From contig JAFSZW010000501.1 in NCBI GenBank assembly GCA_017458865.1, forward strand, positions 1 to 9,299: a DNA stretch of 9,299 nt, given 5' to 3'. Shown here in pieces: positions 1 through 6,718 of the stretch; position 1 is the first letter of the stretch, and each line of letters opens with the position of its first letter. The translations under genes were made by a program, and so were the position numbers. Below the pieces are notes generated by a model. It was not told the DNA's origin, ran no database searches, and saw only the letters and a list, made by a program, of their open reading frames with translations. The stretch comes from Clostridia bacterium. GTDB lineage: Bacteria; Bacillota; Clostridia; Christensenellales; Aristaeellaceae.

Positions 1-351
1 CTTGAGCACATGATTGAAACCATGAACCGAATCGTGAGAGACCTGAATGTCTACCCGGAGAACATGGAACGGTCAATGCGAATGTCCTATGATCTTCCGT
101 ACTCCCAGCAGGTCCTCCTGACGCTGATCGGCAGCGGAATGCTGCGCGAAACAGCCTATGATCTGGTCCAGAAATGCGCCATGCAGGCATGGCAGGAACA
201 GCGATCATTCAAGGAACTGCTGCTCAGCCATCCGGATGTCCGCGCACAGCTCACAGAGGAGGAAATCCTCAGGTGCTTTGAACTGTCTCATCACCTGAAA
301 CATGTGAATGAGATTTACAGACGGCTGGGCCTGACGGATACCGGCATATAA
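1..351 (+). CDS. purB: Adenylosuccinate lyase, C-terminal part (5' end outside window)
   Basis: The reading frame is open from base 1 and ends at TAA 349-351, so only the last 116 codons are present and the real start lies upstream. The visible part matches the C-terminal helical domain of PurB. It carries the VYPENMERSM segment (about window codons 18-27), followed by SQQVLLTLIGSGMLRETAYD and LVQKCAMQAWQE, and it ends in the family-typical HHLKHVNEIYRRLGL. PurB cleaves adenylosuccinate to AMP and SAICAR to AICAR, releasing fumarate, in the cytoplasm. The catalytic residues lie in the missing upstream part. Downstream there is a GC-rich hairpin and a new promoter, so it is probably the end of its own transcription unit and not part of the phoH cluster. 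The family call is firm from the C-terminal motifs alone. Confidence 0.93.
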   Translation, partial: LEHMIETMNRIVRDLNVYPENMERSMRMSYDLPYSQQVLLTLIGSGMLRETAYDLVQKCAMQAWQEQRSFKELLLSHPDVRAQLTEEEILRCFELSHHLKHVNEIYRRLGLTDTGI

Positions 352-357
352 TTCCGG

Positions 358-408
358 TGGACCGCCGCCGCCCTTGTCCCGCCACGGCGGTCCAGACGGG
401 GTTTCTTT
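358..408 (+). terminator. Hairpin after purB, probable transcription terminator
   Basis: A perfect 10-bp stem is formed by 358-367 (TGGACCGCCG) and 385-394 (CGGCGGTCCA), with a 17-nt loop. It starts 7 nt after the purB stop codon. The U-rich stretch is displaced: GACGGGG comes first, then TTTCTTT at 402-408, with another T5 run near 413-417. This is therefore not a textbook intrinsic terminator, but stem strength and position fit a stop for purB transcription. Confidence 0.5.
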
Positions 409-483
409 CCCATTTTTACTGCATATCAGATGCAATTTCAGGCCGGGGACTTCCTGTTTTCACCGCAGCCTAAAAATTGGGTA

Positions 484-512
484 TTGTTTCTTTTTCCTGC
501 ATAATATATAAT
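484..512 (+). promoter_or_regulatory. Sigma-A type promoter for the regulator-like gene
   Basis: TTGTTT at 484-489 is followed after a 17-nt spacer by a perfect TATAAT at 507-512. Transcription would begin near 519 and leave a leader of about 30 nt before the ATG at 550. The -10 box overlaps an in-frame ATG at 511, which argues that 511 is not the translation start. The -35 box matches consensus at only three positions. Confidence 0.6.
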
Positions 513-549
513 GGAAGTTGAAAAAGTTTTGCCTGAATCAGGAGGATAT

Positions 550-1356
550 ATGTACCGATTACTGCTTGTTACGGATAAGCCGGATATTCGTGGACTCTAT
601 ACCAGCTATCCGGATTGGGAAGCACAGGGCTTTGAAAAGCCCATTGTCATGTCCAATGCGGAGTCTGGAATCAATCAGTTGATTAACAAGCATTTTGATG
701 TGGTTTCGTGGCTGCTCCCGATTAAGGAAGGGAAGCAGATGTCGACGTTTATTGTCAAGAAACCGGAGATTATGGGGATTGAAACCGTCCGGGATCCTCA
801 GATGCTCCACCGGGAGCTGGGATACGCGCGGCGCGAACTGCTCTCAAGGGATGTGCAGCGTCAGCAGGCGCAGCCGGATGATCTGACTCGCGTGATGCGT
901 TCGCGCTTTTTCTGCGATCTGCTTCGCGGCGAGTCCTACACACCCGCTCAGATCGACGAAAAACTGCATATGCTCGGTATGAGTAACGTGGATCCAACGA
1001 GACCGGTAACCGTTGCCTCTTTCCGTCTGCCACAGGGGGATTTCTTCCTGTCAGAGGTGTGGCAGTATGGGCGTGACCGTCTTGAGAACGCACTGCGCAA
1101 TATCTTTGAGAACACCGGCTCAGCGGACTATTCCTGCGTGATGCTCATGATTAACCCGCATCATATGCGTCTGCTTATGGTGCCGCTGGTTGATATCGCG
1201 AGGGATGATCTCTATGCGGCTATGGTTGCGCATCTTGAGCAGTGCCAGACAAGCCTTGAACAGTACTTTGAGCTGACAATGAACATCCGGCGCATGAATG
1301 CGTATGATGATCTGTACGCACTCTCGGCGGAGAATTTTCAGCGGACCGCCCACTAA
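550..1356 (+). CDS. Degenerate YesN-like receiver/linker protein without DNA-binding domain
   Basis: The 268-aa product starts at ATG 550, four nt after AGGAGG (540-545). An in-frame ATG at 511 lies inside the -10 box and has no ribosome binding site. Residues 1-57 follow the pattern of YesN-type receivers: MYRLLLVTDK, then IRGLYTSYPDWEAQGFE, then a DVVSWLLP strand near 50-57. The acidic pair becomes T8-D9, and the position of the phospho-accepting aspartate has no Asp, so phosphorylation is unlikely. The expected lysine of beta-5 is not evident. Residues about 112-268 resemble the linker domain between receiver and AraC helix-turn-helix in YesN proteins (LTRVMRSRFFCDLLRGE, later a nucleotide-cyclase-like alpha/beta fold). 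The chain ends before any helix-turn-helix. No signal peptide or membrane segment is seen. Role unknown; it might sense or bind a partner instead of DNA. The family assignment is inference from pattern similarity. Confidence 0.6.
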   Translation: MYRLLLVTDKPDIRGLYTSYPDWEAQGFEKPIVMSNAESGINQLINKHFDVVSWLLPIKEGKQMSTFIVKKPEIMGIETVRDPQMLHRELGYARRELLSRDVQRQQAQPDDLTRVMRSRFFCDLLRGESYTPAQIDEKLHMLGMSNVDPTRPVTVASFRLPQGDFFLSEVWQYGRDRLENALRNIFENTGSADYSCVMLMINPHHMRLLMVPLVDIARDDLYAAMVAHLEQCQTSLEQYFELTMNIRRMNAYDDLYALSAENFQRTAH

Positions 1357-1367
1357 CGGGCAAATGA

Positions 1368-1406
1368 CGGGCAGCCGGTTTCCGGCAGCCCGATGTATCT
1401 TTTAAT
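1368..1406 (+). terminator. Hairpin between the regulator-like gene and phoH (weak terminator or attenuator)
   Basis: CGGGC-A-GCCGG at 1368-1378 pairs with CCGGC-A-GCCCG at 1382-1392 around a TTT loop, with a single A/A mismatch. The following tail, ATGTATCTTTTAAT, is only moderately U-rich. The structure lies 11 nt after the upstream stop and 32 nt before the phoH start. No separate promoter for phoH was recognised after it, so partial read-through into the phoH operon is plausible. Confidence 0.45.
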
Positions 1407-1424
1407 ATTCGGGAAGGCGAAACA

Positions 1425-2444
1425 GTGAGTGAAGAATTGGAAAAGGTAACACGACCGGATATCTTTCAGACGCTCTTTGGCAATGGAGACGAAAACATGC
1501 GGCGGCTTGAGTCGCTGATGGGCGTTCATATCGAACTTCGAAACGGAACGATCCTGGTTGAGGGTGCTGAGGCGGAAACGGTCGATCTCGCAAACGCGAT
1601 TATCAACCGTCTGTACCGTCTGGTGCTGAACAAGGAGCATGTAGATCCCTCCGTTGTCAGTTATGCCGTTTCGCTTGCAAAACGCGGGGAACTGGACCGC
1701 ATCGATTCGCTCTATACGGAGGTTGTTGCGACAACATTCAGGGGCAGGCCGATTCGCTGCAAGACGCTCGGTCAGCTTGAATACATCGAAAAGATTCGCA
1801 ACCACGTTCTGACATTTGCCATTGGACCTGCCGGTACCGGAAAGACATACCTGGCTGTGGCAATGGCCGTCAGCGCACTCAAGGCCAAACAGGTGGAGCG
1901 GATTATCCTGACAAGGCCGGCGGTTGAGGCCGGCGAAAAGCTGGGTTTTCTGCCGGGTGATCTAAGTCAGAAAGTGGATCCGTATCTGCGGCCGCTGTAT
2001 GACGCAATGTATGATATGCTCGGCGGGGATACAACACAGCGCCTGCAGGAACGCGGCGTCATTGAGGTTGCGCCGCTGGCCTACATGCGGGGCCGTACCC
2101 TTTCGGATGCCTTTATTATCCTGGATGAGGCGCAGAATACGACGCGGGAGCAGATGAAGATGTTCCTGACGCGCCTGGGATTCCGCTCAAAGATCATTGT
2201 GACGGGGGATCCTTCCCAGAAGGATCTGGCCATTGGAAAGATGAGCGGCCTGGATGAGGCGGTTCGTATCCTCGGCGATGTGCCGGAGATTGCCATCCAG
2301 CGTCTGACTTCGCATGATGTTGTGCGCCATGAACTGGTCCAGAAGATCGTTGAAGCGTATGACGCTTATGCTGCCCACAGGGAGGAAAACAATGGAAGAA
2401 AATCAGGTTTCGCAGCAGAGCCTGCTGAAAAAGCTGAGCCATAG
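1425..2444 (+). CDS. phoH: PhoH-family ATPase (PhoH/PhoL)
   Basis: The 339-aa cytoplasmic P-loop ATPase starts at GTG 1425, seven nt after GGGAAGG (1411-1417). An N-terminal region (about 1-110) resembles the small RNA-binding-like domain of PhoH proteins. The helicase-like PhoH domain follows: Walker A GPAGTGKT at 134-141, the family signature LTRPAVEAGEKLGFLPGD at 162-179, YMRGRTLSDAF at 220-230, Walker B FIILDEAQN at 230-238, and VTGDPSQ at 259-265. All key residues are intact. PhoH/YbeZ proteins act with YbeY in RNA and ribosome maturation in other bacteria, which fits the nearby ybeY and era. The C-terminal about 20 residues (after AAHRE) are a low-complexity Ala/Glu/Lys tail encoded in the overlap with pgpH, so they may be poorly conserved. 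Family identity is firm; the biochemical role is inferred from relatives. Confidence 0.95.
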   Translation: MSEELEKVTRPDIFQTLFGNGDENMRRLESLMGVHIELRNGTILVEGAEAETVDLANAIINRLYRLVLNKEHVDPSVVSYAVSLAKRGELDRIDSLYTEVVATTFRGRPIRCKTLGQLEYIEKIRNHVLTFAIGPAGTGKTYLAVAMAVSALKAKQVERIILTRPAVEAGEKLGFLPGDLSQKVDPYLRPLYDAMYDMLGGDTTQRLQERGVIEVAPLAYMRGRTLSDAFIILDEAQNTTREQMKMFLTRLGFRSKIIVTGDPSQKDLAIGKMSGLDEAVRILGDVPEIAIQRLTSHDVVRHELVQKIVEAYDAYAAHREENNGRKSGFAAEPAEKAEP

Positions 2445-4530
2445 AAGCCGGCAGGTCATCTTTGCCGTCTGTCTGTATCTGACCATTCTCCTGATCTGCA
2501 TGGTGTCCATTACACCAAAGCAGTATGACCTCAGCATAGGTGAGGTTTCGCCGGTTACCATAACGGCCAGCAAGGATGTTGTTGATGAGATCACGACGGA
2601 GAAGCGGCGCACACAGGCTGCTGAGGCAGTGTCACCTGTCTACTACAAGGATGACTCTGTCAGCAATGAGGTTTTGTCGGACCTTGAGAAGGCGTTCTCA
2701 GAGATGCGCTCCGTGCGTGAACTGGGACAGCAGATAAGGGACAGCTGGGAGGTCGGGAGCGGTACTTTTACCGAGGACGACTATGCGCAGGCGCTAAAGC
2801 TGCTGACAACGCTCACGCTCTCGAACTATCAGCTGCAGACACTGCTGAGGACATCTGAAAGCGACTTTGAAAACCTCTATCGCAGCCTTACCAGTGCGGT
2901 CAGGACCGCGCTCTTTTCGACGATTACAGAAGGCCAGCTGAATGATGCCATCAGCAACATTCAGCAGATCGTGGCCTACAACACGAGGACCGACCTCTGG
3001 TACAATATCGCTATTCCGACGCTGAGGGTTGTCCTCAGACCGAATATGCTCATTGACCAGGAGGCAACGGAGGAGAACCGGCAGAAAGCCCGGGACAGTA
3101 TTGAGTCGACGGTTTACAAACAGGACCAGAATATTGTCGTCAAAGGCGACCGGATTACCGCAGAAAAGTACGAGATTCTGGATTCGTTGGGCCTGCTGGC
3201 CGGCAAGAAGACGGACTATTTCCTGTACATCGGCTCAGCACTTCTTATCCTGGCACTCCTCGGATCCACGTATCTGTACACGTACCTGTTTGCCCCGCGT
3301 CTGCTTGGTGACGGGAAGAAAGGCCTCGTCATGGGGATTTCCATTCTGCTGACGCTGGTCCTCTGCATCCTGATGGGCACCTATGCCGGAATCACGTCCA
3401 TGCCGGTGCTGCTTGCCGCCATGCTTGCGGTTAACCTGCTGGGCGCGCAGGAAGGGTATATCGCCAATACATTCCTTTCCCTGATCCTGACATTCGTGAC
3501 CATGAAGCGCTCTGATTTCGAAACATCCCAGATGTTCGGGGTTCTTCTGACCAGCCTGATGGGCGGCACATTCACGGTGTTCCTGATGCGCAAGAATCCG
3601 ACGCGCCTTTTCGTGATCTTCGCGGGATTCCTTGTCGGATGCTTCCAGTCCGGGATCTACCTCTGCATTCAGATTCTGAGTTCAAGCGATACGAGCAACG
3701 TGCTCACCAGTTCGGCCATGGCTGTCCTTGGCGCGCTGATTTCTGCCATCCTGTGCATCGGCCTTCAGTCCATCTTTGAGGCAGTGTTCAATCTGACGAC
3801 GCAGTCGAAGCTGATTGAGCTGTCCAGCCCGAGCCAGCCGCTGCTCAAGCGTCTTATGATTGAAACACCGGGCACGTATCATCATGCCATGGTCGTTGCC
3901 AATCTTGCCGAGGCGGCTGCTGAGGCAGTCGGCGCCAACGCGCTGCTGTGCCGGGTCGGTGCCTATTACCACGATATCGGAAAGCTGATCCGCCCGATGT
4001 ATTTCAAGGAAAACCAGATGGGTGAGAATCCGCATGACCATTCGGACCCGCGCGTTTCTACCGCCATTCTGACAGAGCATACACTGGATGGCGTGGAGCT
4101 TGCACGTAAGCATCATCTCCCGGAACCCATCGTGGACATGATCCGTCAGCATCATGGTGACACACCGGTCATGTATTTTTATGCCAAAGCAGTTGAAATG
4201 TACGGCGCCGAGAATGTGAATATGGCAGAATTTCGCTATTCTGGCCCGAAACCGCAGACGGCTGAGGCCGGCATTCTGATGATGGCCGATACAGTCGAGG
4301 CGGCGGTCCGCTCTATCCAGGAGCCGAACCATGAGAAGATCTCCCAGATGATCCGGAAACTGATCCGGGGCAAGATGGAAGACGGCCAGCTCGATGAGTG
4401 CCCGCTTACCTTCCGGGATATTGGGCGGATCACCTTTGCTTTTGAAACCGTCCTTCAGGGAGTGTTCCATGAGCGGATTGAGTATCCGGACCTGAACAAG
4501 ATCAAGAATAAGAACAAAAACAAGAAGTAA
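2392..4530 (+). CDS. pgpH: 7TM-HD family c-di-AMP phosphodiesterase PgpH (YqfF)
   Basis: The 712-aa membrane protein matches the family's usual length of about 710. The start is ATG 2392, five nt after GGGAGGAAAA; a longer in-frame extension to 2314 lies inside phoH and lacks a ribosome site. TM1 is about residues 22-40. Residues about 42-274 form the extracytoplasmic 7TMR-HDED domain. A run of hydrophobic segments about 276-465 gives the seven-helix membrane part. The cytoplasmic HD domain has GTYHHAM (494-500), YYHDIGKLIRP (525-535, HD pair H527-D528), IRQHHGD (584-590) and MADTVEA (631-637), so the metal-binding residues look complete. Relatives hydrolyse cyclic di-AMP to pApA, controlling osmolyte and cell-wall homeostasis. 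It overlaps phoH by 53 bp and precedes ybeY by 4 nt, so it is probably translationally coupled. The C-terminus ends in an unusual Asn/Lys tail (KIKNKNKNKK). Confidence 0.95.
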   Translation: MEENQVSQQSLLKKLSHRSRQVIFAVCLYLTILLICMVSITPKQYDLSIGEVSPVTITASKDVVDEITTEKRRTQAAEAVSPVYYKDDSVSNEVLSDLEKAFSEMRSVRELGQQIRDSWEVGSGTFTEDDYAQALKLLTTLTLSNYQLQTLLRTSESDFENLYRSLTSAVRTALFSTITEGQLNDAISNIQQIVAYNTRTDLWYNIAIPTLRVVLRPNMLIDQEATEENRQKARDSIESTVYKQDQNIVVKGDRITAEKYEILDSLGLLAGKKTDYFLYIGSALLILALLGSTYLYTYLFAPRLLGDGKKGLVMGISILLTLVLCILMGTYAGITSMPVLLAAMLAVNLLGAQEGYIANTFLSLILTFVTMKRSDFETSQMFGVLLTSLMGGTFTVFLMRKNPTRLFVIFAGFLVGCFQSGIYLCIQILSSSDTSNVLTSSAMAVLGALISAILCIGLQSIFEAVFNLTTQSKLIELSSPSQPLLKRLMIETPGTYHHAMVVANLAEAAAEAVGANALLCRVGAYYHDIGKLIRPMYFKENQMGENPHDHSDPRVSTAILTEHTLDGVELARKHHLPEPIVDMIRQHHGDTPVMYFYAKAVEMYGAENVNMAEFRYSGPKPQTAEAGILMMADTVEAAVRSIQEPNHEKISQMIRKLIRGKMEDGQLDECPLTFRDIGRITFAFETVLQGVFHERIEYPDLNKIKNKNKNKK

Positions 4531-4534
4531 GCGT

Positions 4535-5224
4535 ATGATAAGGCTCGATATAGAAGATACCCAGCAGATTCTTAGCAGCCTCAATCCGGCGCTCCTCACC
4601 CGGTGCGCCGAGGCTGCGGCAGAGACGGAGGGATTCCATCTGCCGGCATTCGCGTTCGTCCGGATCACAGATGATGCTGAGATTCAAAAGATCAACAGGG
4701 AACAGCGGGGAATAGACCGCTCAACGGATGTGCTTTCCTTTCCGAGCGTGAGCTATCCGGCGGGCATGACGGCCCGAAATGCTGCCCAGCGCCTTTCGGA
4801 GGAGTATGATCCAGAGGAGGGGGCCGTTTACCTGGGCGATGTCATCATCTCAGCTGACCATATCCGGGCACAGGCGGAGGAGTACGGGCATTCCGTTGAA
4901 CGGGAGGCCGGCTATTTACTGACGCATGCATTGTTCCATCTGATGGGGTATGATCATATGGAGGCAGATGACCGCATGCGGATGCGGGCGCATGAAAAAG
5001 CGGCCCTGAATGCGGTTGGTCTAAAGCGGGAGGAGGAAACGACGTTGACAGATGAGGAACTGGTACCCTGTCCTATGAGGCGAGGGAGTTTGCCTATGTG
5101 CCGTATTCAGGCTATAAAGTTGGTGCAGCACTGCTCAGCGAGGACGGCCGTGTTTTCAAGGGCTGCAACGTTGAGAATGCAGCATATCCCAATTGCTACT
5201 GCGCGGAGCGCACTGCACTGGTGA
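4535..5224 (+). CDS. ybeY: Endoribonuclease YbeY, with aberrant C-terminal extension into cdd
   Basis: The start ATG 4535 lies 4 nt after the pgpH stop. The only ribosome-site-like sequence is AAGAAG in the pgpH tail, suggesting coupling. The open frame is 229 codons, but genuine YbeY sequence ends around residue 165 (VGLKREE). Key features are STDVLSFP (63-70), LGDVIIS (100-106) and the zinc motif THALFHLMGYDH (130-141) with ligands H131, H135 and H141. The usual Gly or Ser after the first His is Ala. YbeY is a zinc-dependent RNase for 16S rRNA 3'-end maturation and ribosome quality control. Residues 171-177 (LTDEELV) look like the N-terminus of Cdd. From about 178 onward the frame is an out-of-frame reading of cdd and is not meaningful protein. 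Restoring one base near 5066-5068 would fuse YbeY in frame to Cdd (about 299 aa). Either the true product is such a fusion, or the stop was lost together with a frameshift. Confidence 0.88.
   Translation: MIRLDIEDTQQILSSLNPALLTRCAEAAAETEGFHLPAFAFVRITDDAEIQKINREQRGIDRSTDVLSFPSVSYPAGMTARNAAQRLSEEYDPEEGAVYLGDVIISADHIRAQAEEYGHSVEREAGYLLTHALFHLMGYDHMEADDRMRMRAHEKAALNAVGLKREEETTLTDEELVPCPMRRGSLPMCRIQAIKLVQHCSARTAVFSRAATLRMQHIPIATARSALHW
5031..5047 (+). promoter_or_regulatory. Shine-Dalgarno and TTG start that fit the original cdd start
   Basis: AGGAGG at 5031-5036 lies 8 nt before TTG 5045. From that TTG the codons read L/M-T-D-E-E-L-V, a typical Cdd N-terminus. The site is in the ybeY frame, not in the frame of the rest of cdd. 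It supports a former or real Cdd start at 5045 that is now separated from the cdd body by a one-base shift at about 5065-5068. Confidence 0.55.
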
Positions 5225-5433
5225 AGGCAGTCAGCGAAGGCGCACGCAGGTTTACGAAACTGGCAATTACCGGTAGCGGTTCTGCGCCATATCCGTGCGG
5301 TGCCTGCAGGCAGTCGCTCTATGAGTTTGCACCGGAGCTTGAGATTCTGATCGCCTGGGACGGCAATGTCATCCGGACGACCCTTGCGGAACTGCTGCCC
5401 TGCGGCTTTGGGCCGTCATCGCTTGGCAAGTAG
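5098..5433 (+). CDS. cdd: Cytidine deaminase, N-terminus disrupted by apparent frameshift
   Basis: In the uninterrupted frame the first usable start is GTG 5098, with GGGAG (5084-5088) 9 nt upstream, giving 111 aa. Homology clearly extends upstream: codons from 5068 read LSYEAREFAYV, the usual Cdd N-terminal helix, but a TGA at 5053 blocks that frame. A start at TTG 5045 plus one extra base in CCC 5066-5068 would give a normal 129-aa protein. Catalytic features are intact (numbering from GTG): the NVENAAYP substrate region at 24-31, the C35-A36-E37 zinc/glutamate motif, and P-C67-G-A-C70-RQ. This is the small homotetrameric type that deaminates cytidine and deoxycytidine to the uridine forms in pyrimidine salvage. 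As written, the protein would lack about 18 N-terminal residues and may be unstable. A sequencing or assembly error is an alternative. It overlaps the ybeY frame by 127 bp. Confidence 0.82.
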   Translation: MPYSGYKVGAALLSEDGRVFKGCNVENAAYPNCYCAERTALVKAVSEGARRFTKLAITGSGSAPYPCGACRQSLYEFAPELEILIAWDGNVIRTTLAELLPCGFGPSSLGK

Positions 5434-5450
5434 AAAGGATTTCCACGTCA

Positions 5451-6338
5451 ATGGAGAAAGATAAATTCTATTCAGGGTTTGCTGCCATCGTGGGCAGGCC
5501 GAATGTGGGCAAGTCTACGCTGATGAACGCCATGGTCGGCGAGAAAGTCGCCATCGTGTCCAGCAAGCCGCAGACGACGCGCAACCGGATCATGGGCGTC
5601 TCAACCGGCAGCAACTGGCAGATCGTCTTCCTTGATACACCGGGCATGCACGAGCCACGGACCAAGCTGGGCGAATACATGGTGAAGAGCATCCATGACG
5701 CCATGGAAGGCATAGACATCCTGATTGTCATGGCAGCAATCAATGAAATCGGCAAACAGGACCGGTCCATCATTGAGCAGATGTCGGCAACCGGAACCAA
5801 AAAGATCCTGGTGCTCAGCAAGACAGATCTGGTTGAGGAAAAGGTCATCTTTGACCGCCTGAGTGAGTTCGCGAATGCCGGATATGATGCGGTCATCCCG
5901 GTCAGCGCCACCGCAGGCCAGGGAATGGGTGAGCTTTGCAACTCCATTGTCAGCCTGCTGCCGGAAGGACCAAAGTACTTCCCGGATGACATGATGACAG
6001 ATCAGCCGGAGCGGAACATCTGTGCGGAAATCATCCGCGAAAAGGCGCTTCTGCATCTGCGTGACGAGGTGCCCCACGGCATTGGTGTTGAGATGATGCG
6101 GATTGAGGCCCTCAGCGAAAATCTGACCGAGATCCATGCCACCATTTACTGCGAGCGTCAGAGCCACAAGGGCATCATCATCGGTAAGCAGGGTTCAATG
6201 CTCAAGATCATCGGTCGCGAGGCCCGCATAGATATTGAGCGGCTGCTTGATACGAAGGTCAACCTCCAGCTCTGGGTCAAGGTTCGCGAGGACTGGCGGA
6301 ACAAGGCCTCGGATCTCCACACGCTTGGATACGAGTGA
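5451..6338 (+). CDS. era: GTPase Era, 16S rRNA-binding ribosome assembly factor
   Basis: The 295-aa product is of normal length. ATG 5451 follows AAAGGA (5434-5439) with a slightly long spacing, 17 nt after the cdd stop. The G domain has G1 GRPNVGKS at 15-22, a Thr-rich switch (QTTRNRI, 41-47), G3 DTPG at 62-65, G4 SKTD at 123-126 and G5-like VSAT at 151-154. The C-terminal KH domain carries IIIGKQGSMLKIIG at 242-255, with the RNA-binding GKQG loop at 245-248. Era binds the 3' end of 16S rRNA and licenses 30S assembly, a role linked to YbeY in the same operon. G4 has Ser in place of the usual Asn (NKxD); other GTPases tolerate changes here, so the protein is probably active. It is the last gene of the cluster, and no clear terminator was found after it. 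Confidence 0.97.
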   Translation: MEKDKFYSGFAAIVGRPNVGKSTLMNAMVGEKVAIVSSKPQTTRNRIMGVSTGSNWQIVFLDTPGMHEPRTKLGEYMVKSIHDAMEGIDILIVMAAINEIGKQDRSIIEQMSATGTKKILVLSKTDLVEEKVIFDRLSEFANAGYDAVIPVSATAGQGMGELCNSIVSLLPEGPKYFPDDMMTDQPERNICAEIIREKALLHLRDEVPHGIGVEMMRIEALSENLTEIHATIYCERQSHKGIIIGKQGSMLKIIGREARIDIERLLDTKVNLQLWVKVREDWRNKASDLHTLGYE

Positions 6339-6617
6339 GCAGGTGCTCAAAAAAGCCCCGTCTGAACTGATTCCCGTTTGCAAAGGCAGCTTCTTACTCT
6401 GCATGATGCGGGGTATGGGCAGCGCGGAAACGTAGCCCGTGCATGGGCCTCCTGATGTGACAAGATGCCTAGTGCCGAGTGTCATATCTGTAGATAACAA
6501 TCTTTATGGCTCATTAGAAATAGTGTATAGATTTTCTTAAGATATAAGAGAAGTGGGCCTCAATCTTGAAGAATGGCTACTCATGGAAACGCATTCCAAG
6601 GATACTATATTGCCAGT

Positions 6618-6646
6618 TTGACACATTTTCCTATGAGCCCGATTCT
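6618..6646 (+). promoter_or_regulatory. Candidate promoter for the AAA/nuclease gene
   Basis: A perfect -35 box TTGACA at 6618-6623 is followed after 17 nt by GATTCT at 6641-6646. The latter keeps the important A2 and T6 of the -10 consensus but matches only three of six positions. Transcription would start near 6653, about 93 nt before the ATG at 6746. Confidence 0.35.
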
Positions 6647-6660
6647 GAATAACAATGGGA

Positions 6661-6670
6661 TAAGCGCTTA
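6661..6670. repeat. 10-bp perfect palindrome in leader
   Basis: TAAGCGCTTA is a perfect palindrome about 15 nt downstream of the candidate -10 box. It could be a repressor operator, but length alone allows a chance occurrence. Confidence 0.3.
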
Positions 6671-6697
6671 ATTGCTGGATGCTAAAGCCATGAAGAT

Positions 6698-6718
6698 ATT
6701 GGAAATTGATATTCCAAT
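6698..6718. repeat. 7-bp inverted repeat upstream of the AAA/nuclease gene
   Basis: ATTGGAA (6698-6704) and TTCCAAT (6712-6718) form a perfect dyad with a 7-nt centre, 14 nt before the ribosome binding site AGGGGAG (6733-6739). It could be an operator or a small leader hairpin. No binding protein can be named. Confidence 0.35.

Noticed and set aside
393..401. CAGACGGGG after purB matches, in reverse complement, 6356-6364 after era; possible dispersed repeat
   Set aside because: Only 9 nt are shared, with no extended similarity on either side; chance is sufficient.
511..549. Upstream ATG 511 as start of the regulator-like protein
   Set aside because: It overlaps the TATAAT box and lacks a Shine-Dalgarno, while ATG 550 has AGGAGG and restores the typical receiver N-terminus.
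3682..4668. 328-codon open frame on the minus strand opposite pgpH
   Set aside because: It is antisense to the conserved HD domain of pgpH, its translation is Arg/His/Leu-rich without recognisable motifs, and it has no ribosome site. It is a codon-usage shadow.
5060..5072. Programmed -1 frameshift site in ybeY/cdd
   Set aside because: There is no X-XXY-YYZ heptamer, and no strong downstream pseudoknot was recognised; a homopolymer indel in CCC explains the shift more simply.
5468..6167. Two long minus-strand open frames opposite era
   Set aside because: Era is complete and well conserved on the plus strand; the antisense translations show no family features.
6235..6435. 66-codon plus-strand frame across the era 3' end
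   Set aside because: Most of it is an out-of-frame reading of the Era KH domain, with no ribosome site.
6541..6618. Open 26-codon stretch resembling a protein tail
   Set aside because: It is preceded directly by a stop, has only a late ATG and no ribosome site, and is too short to identify.
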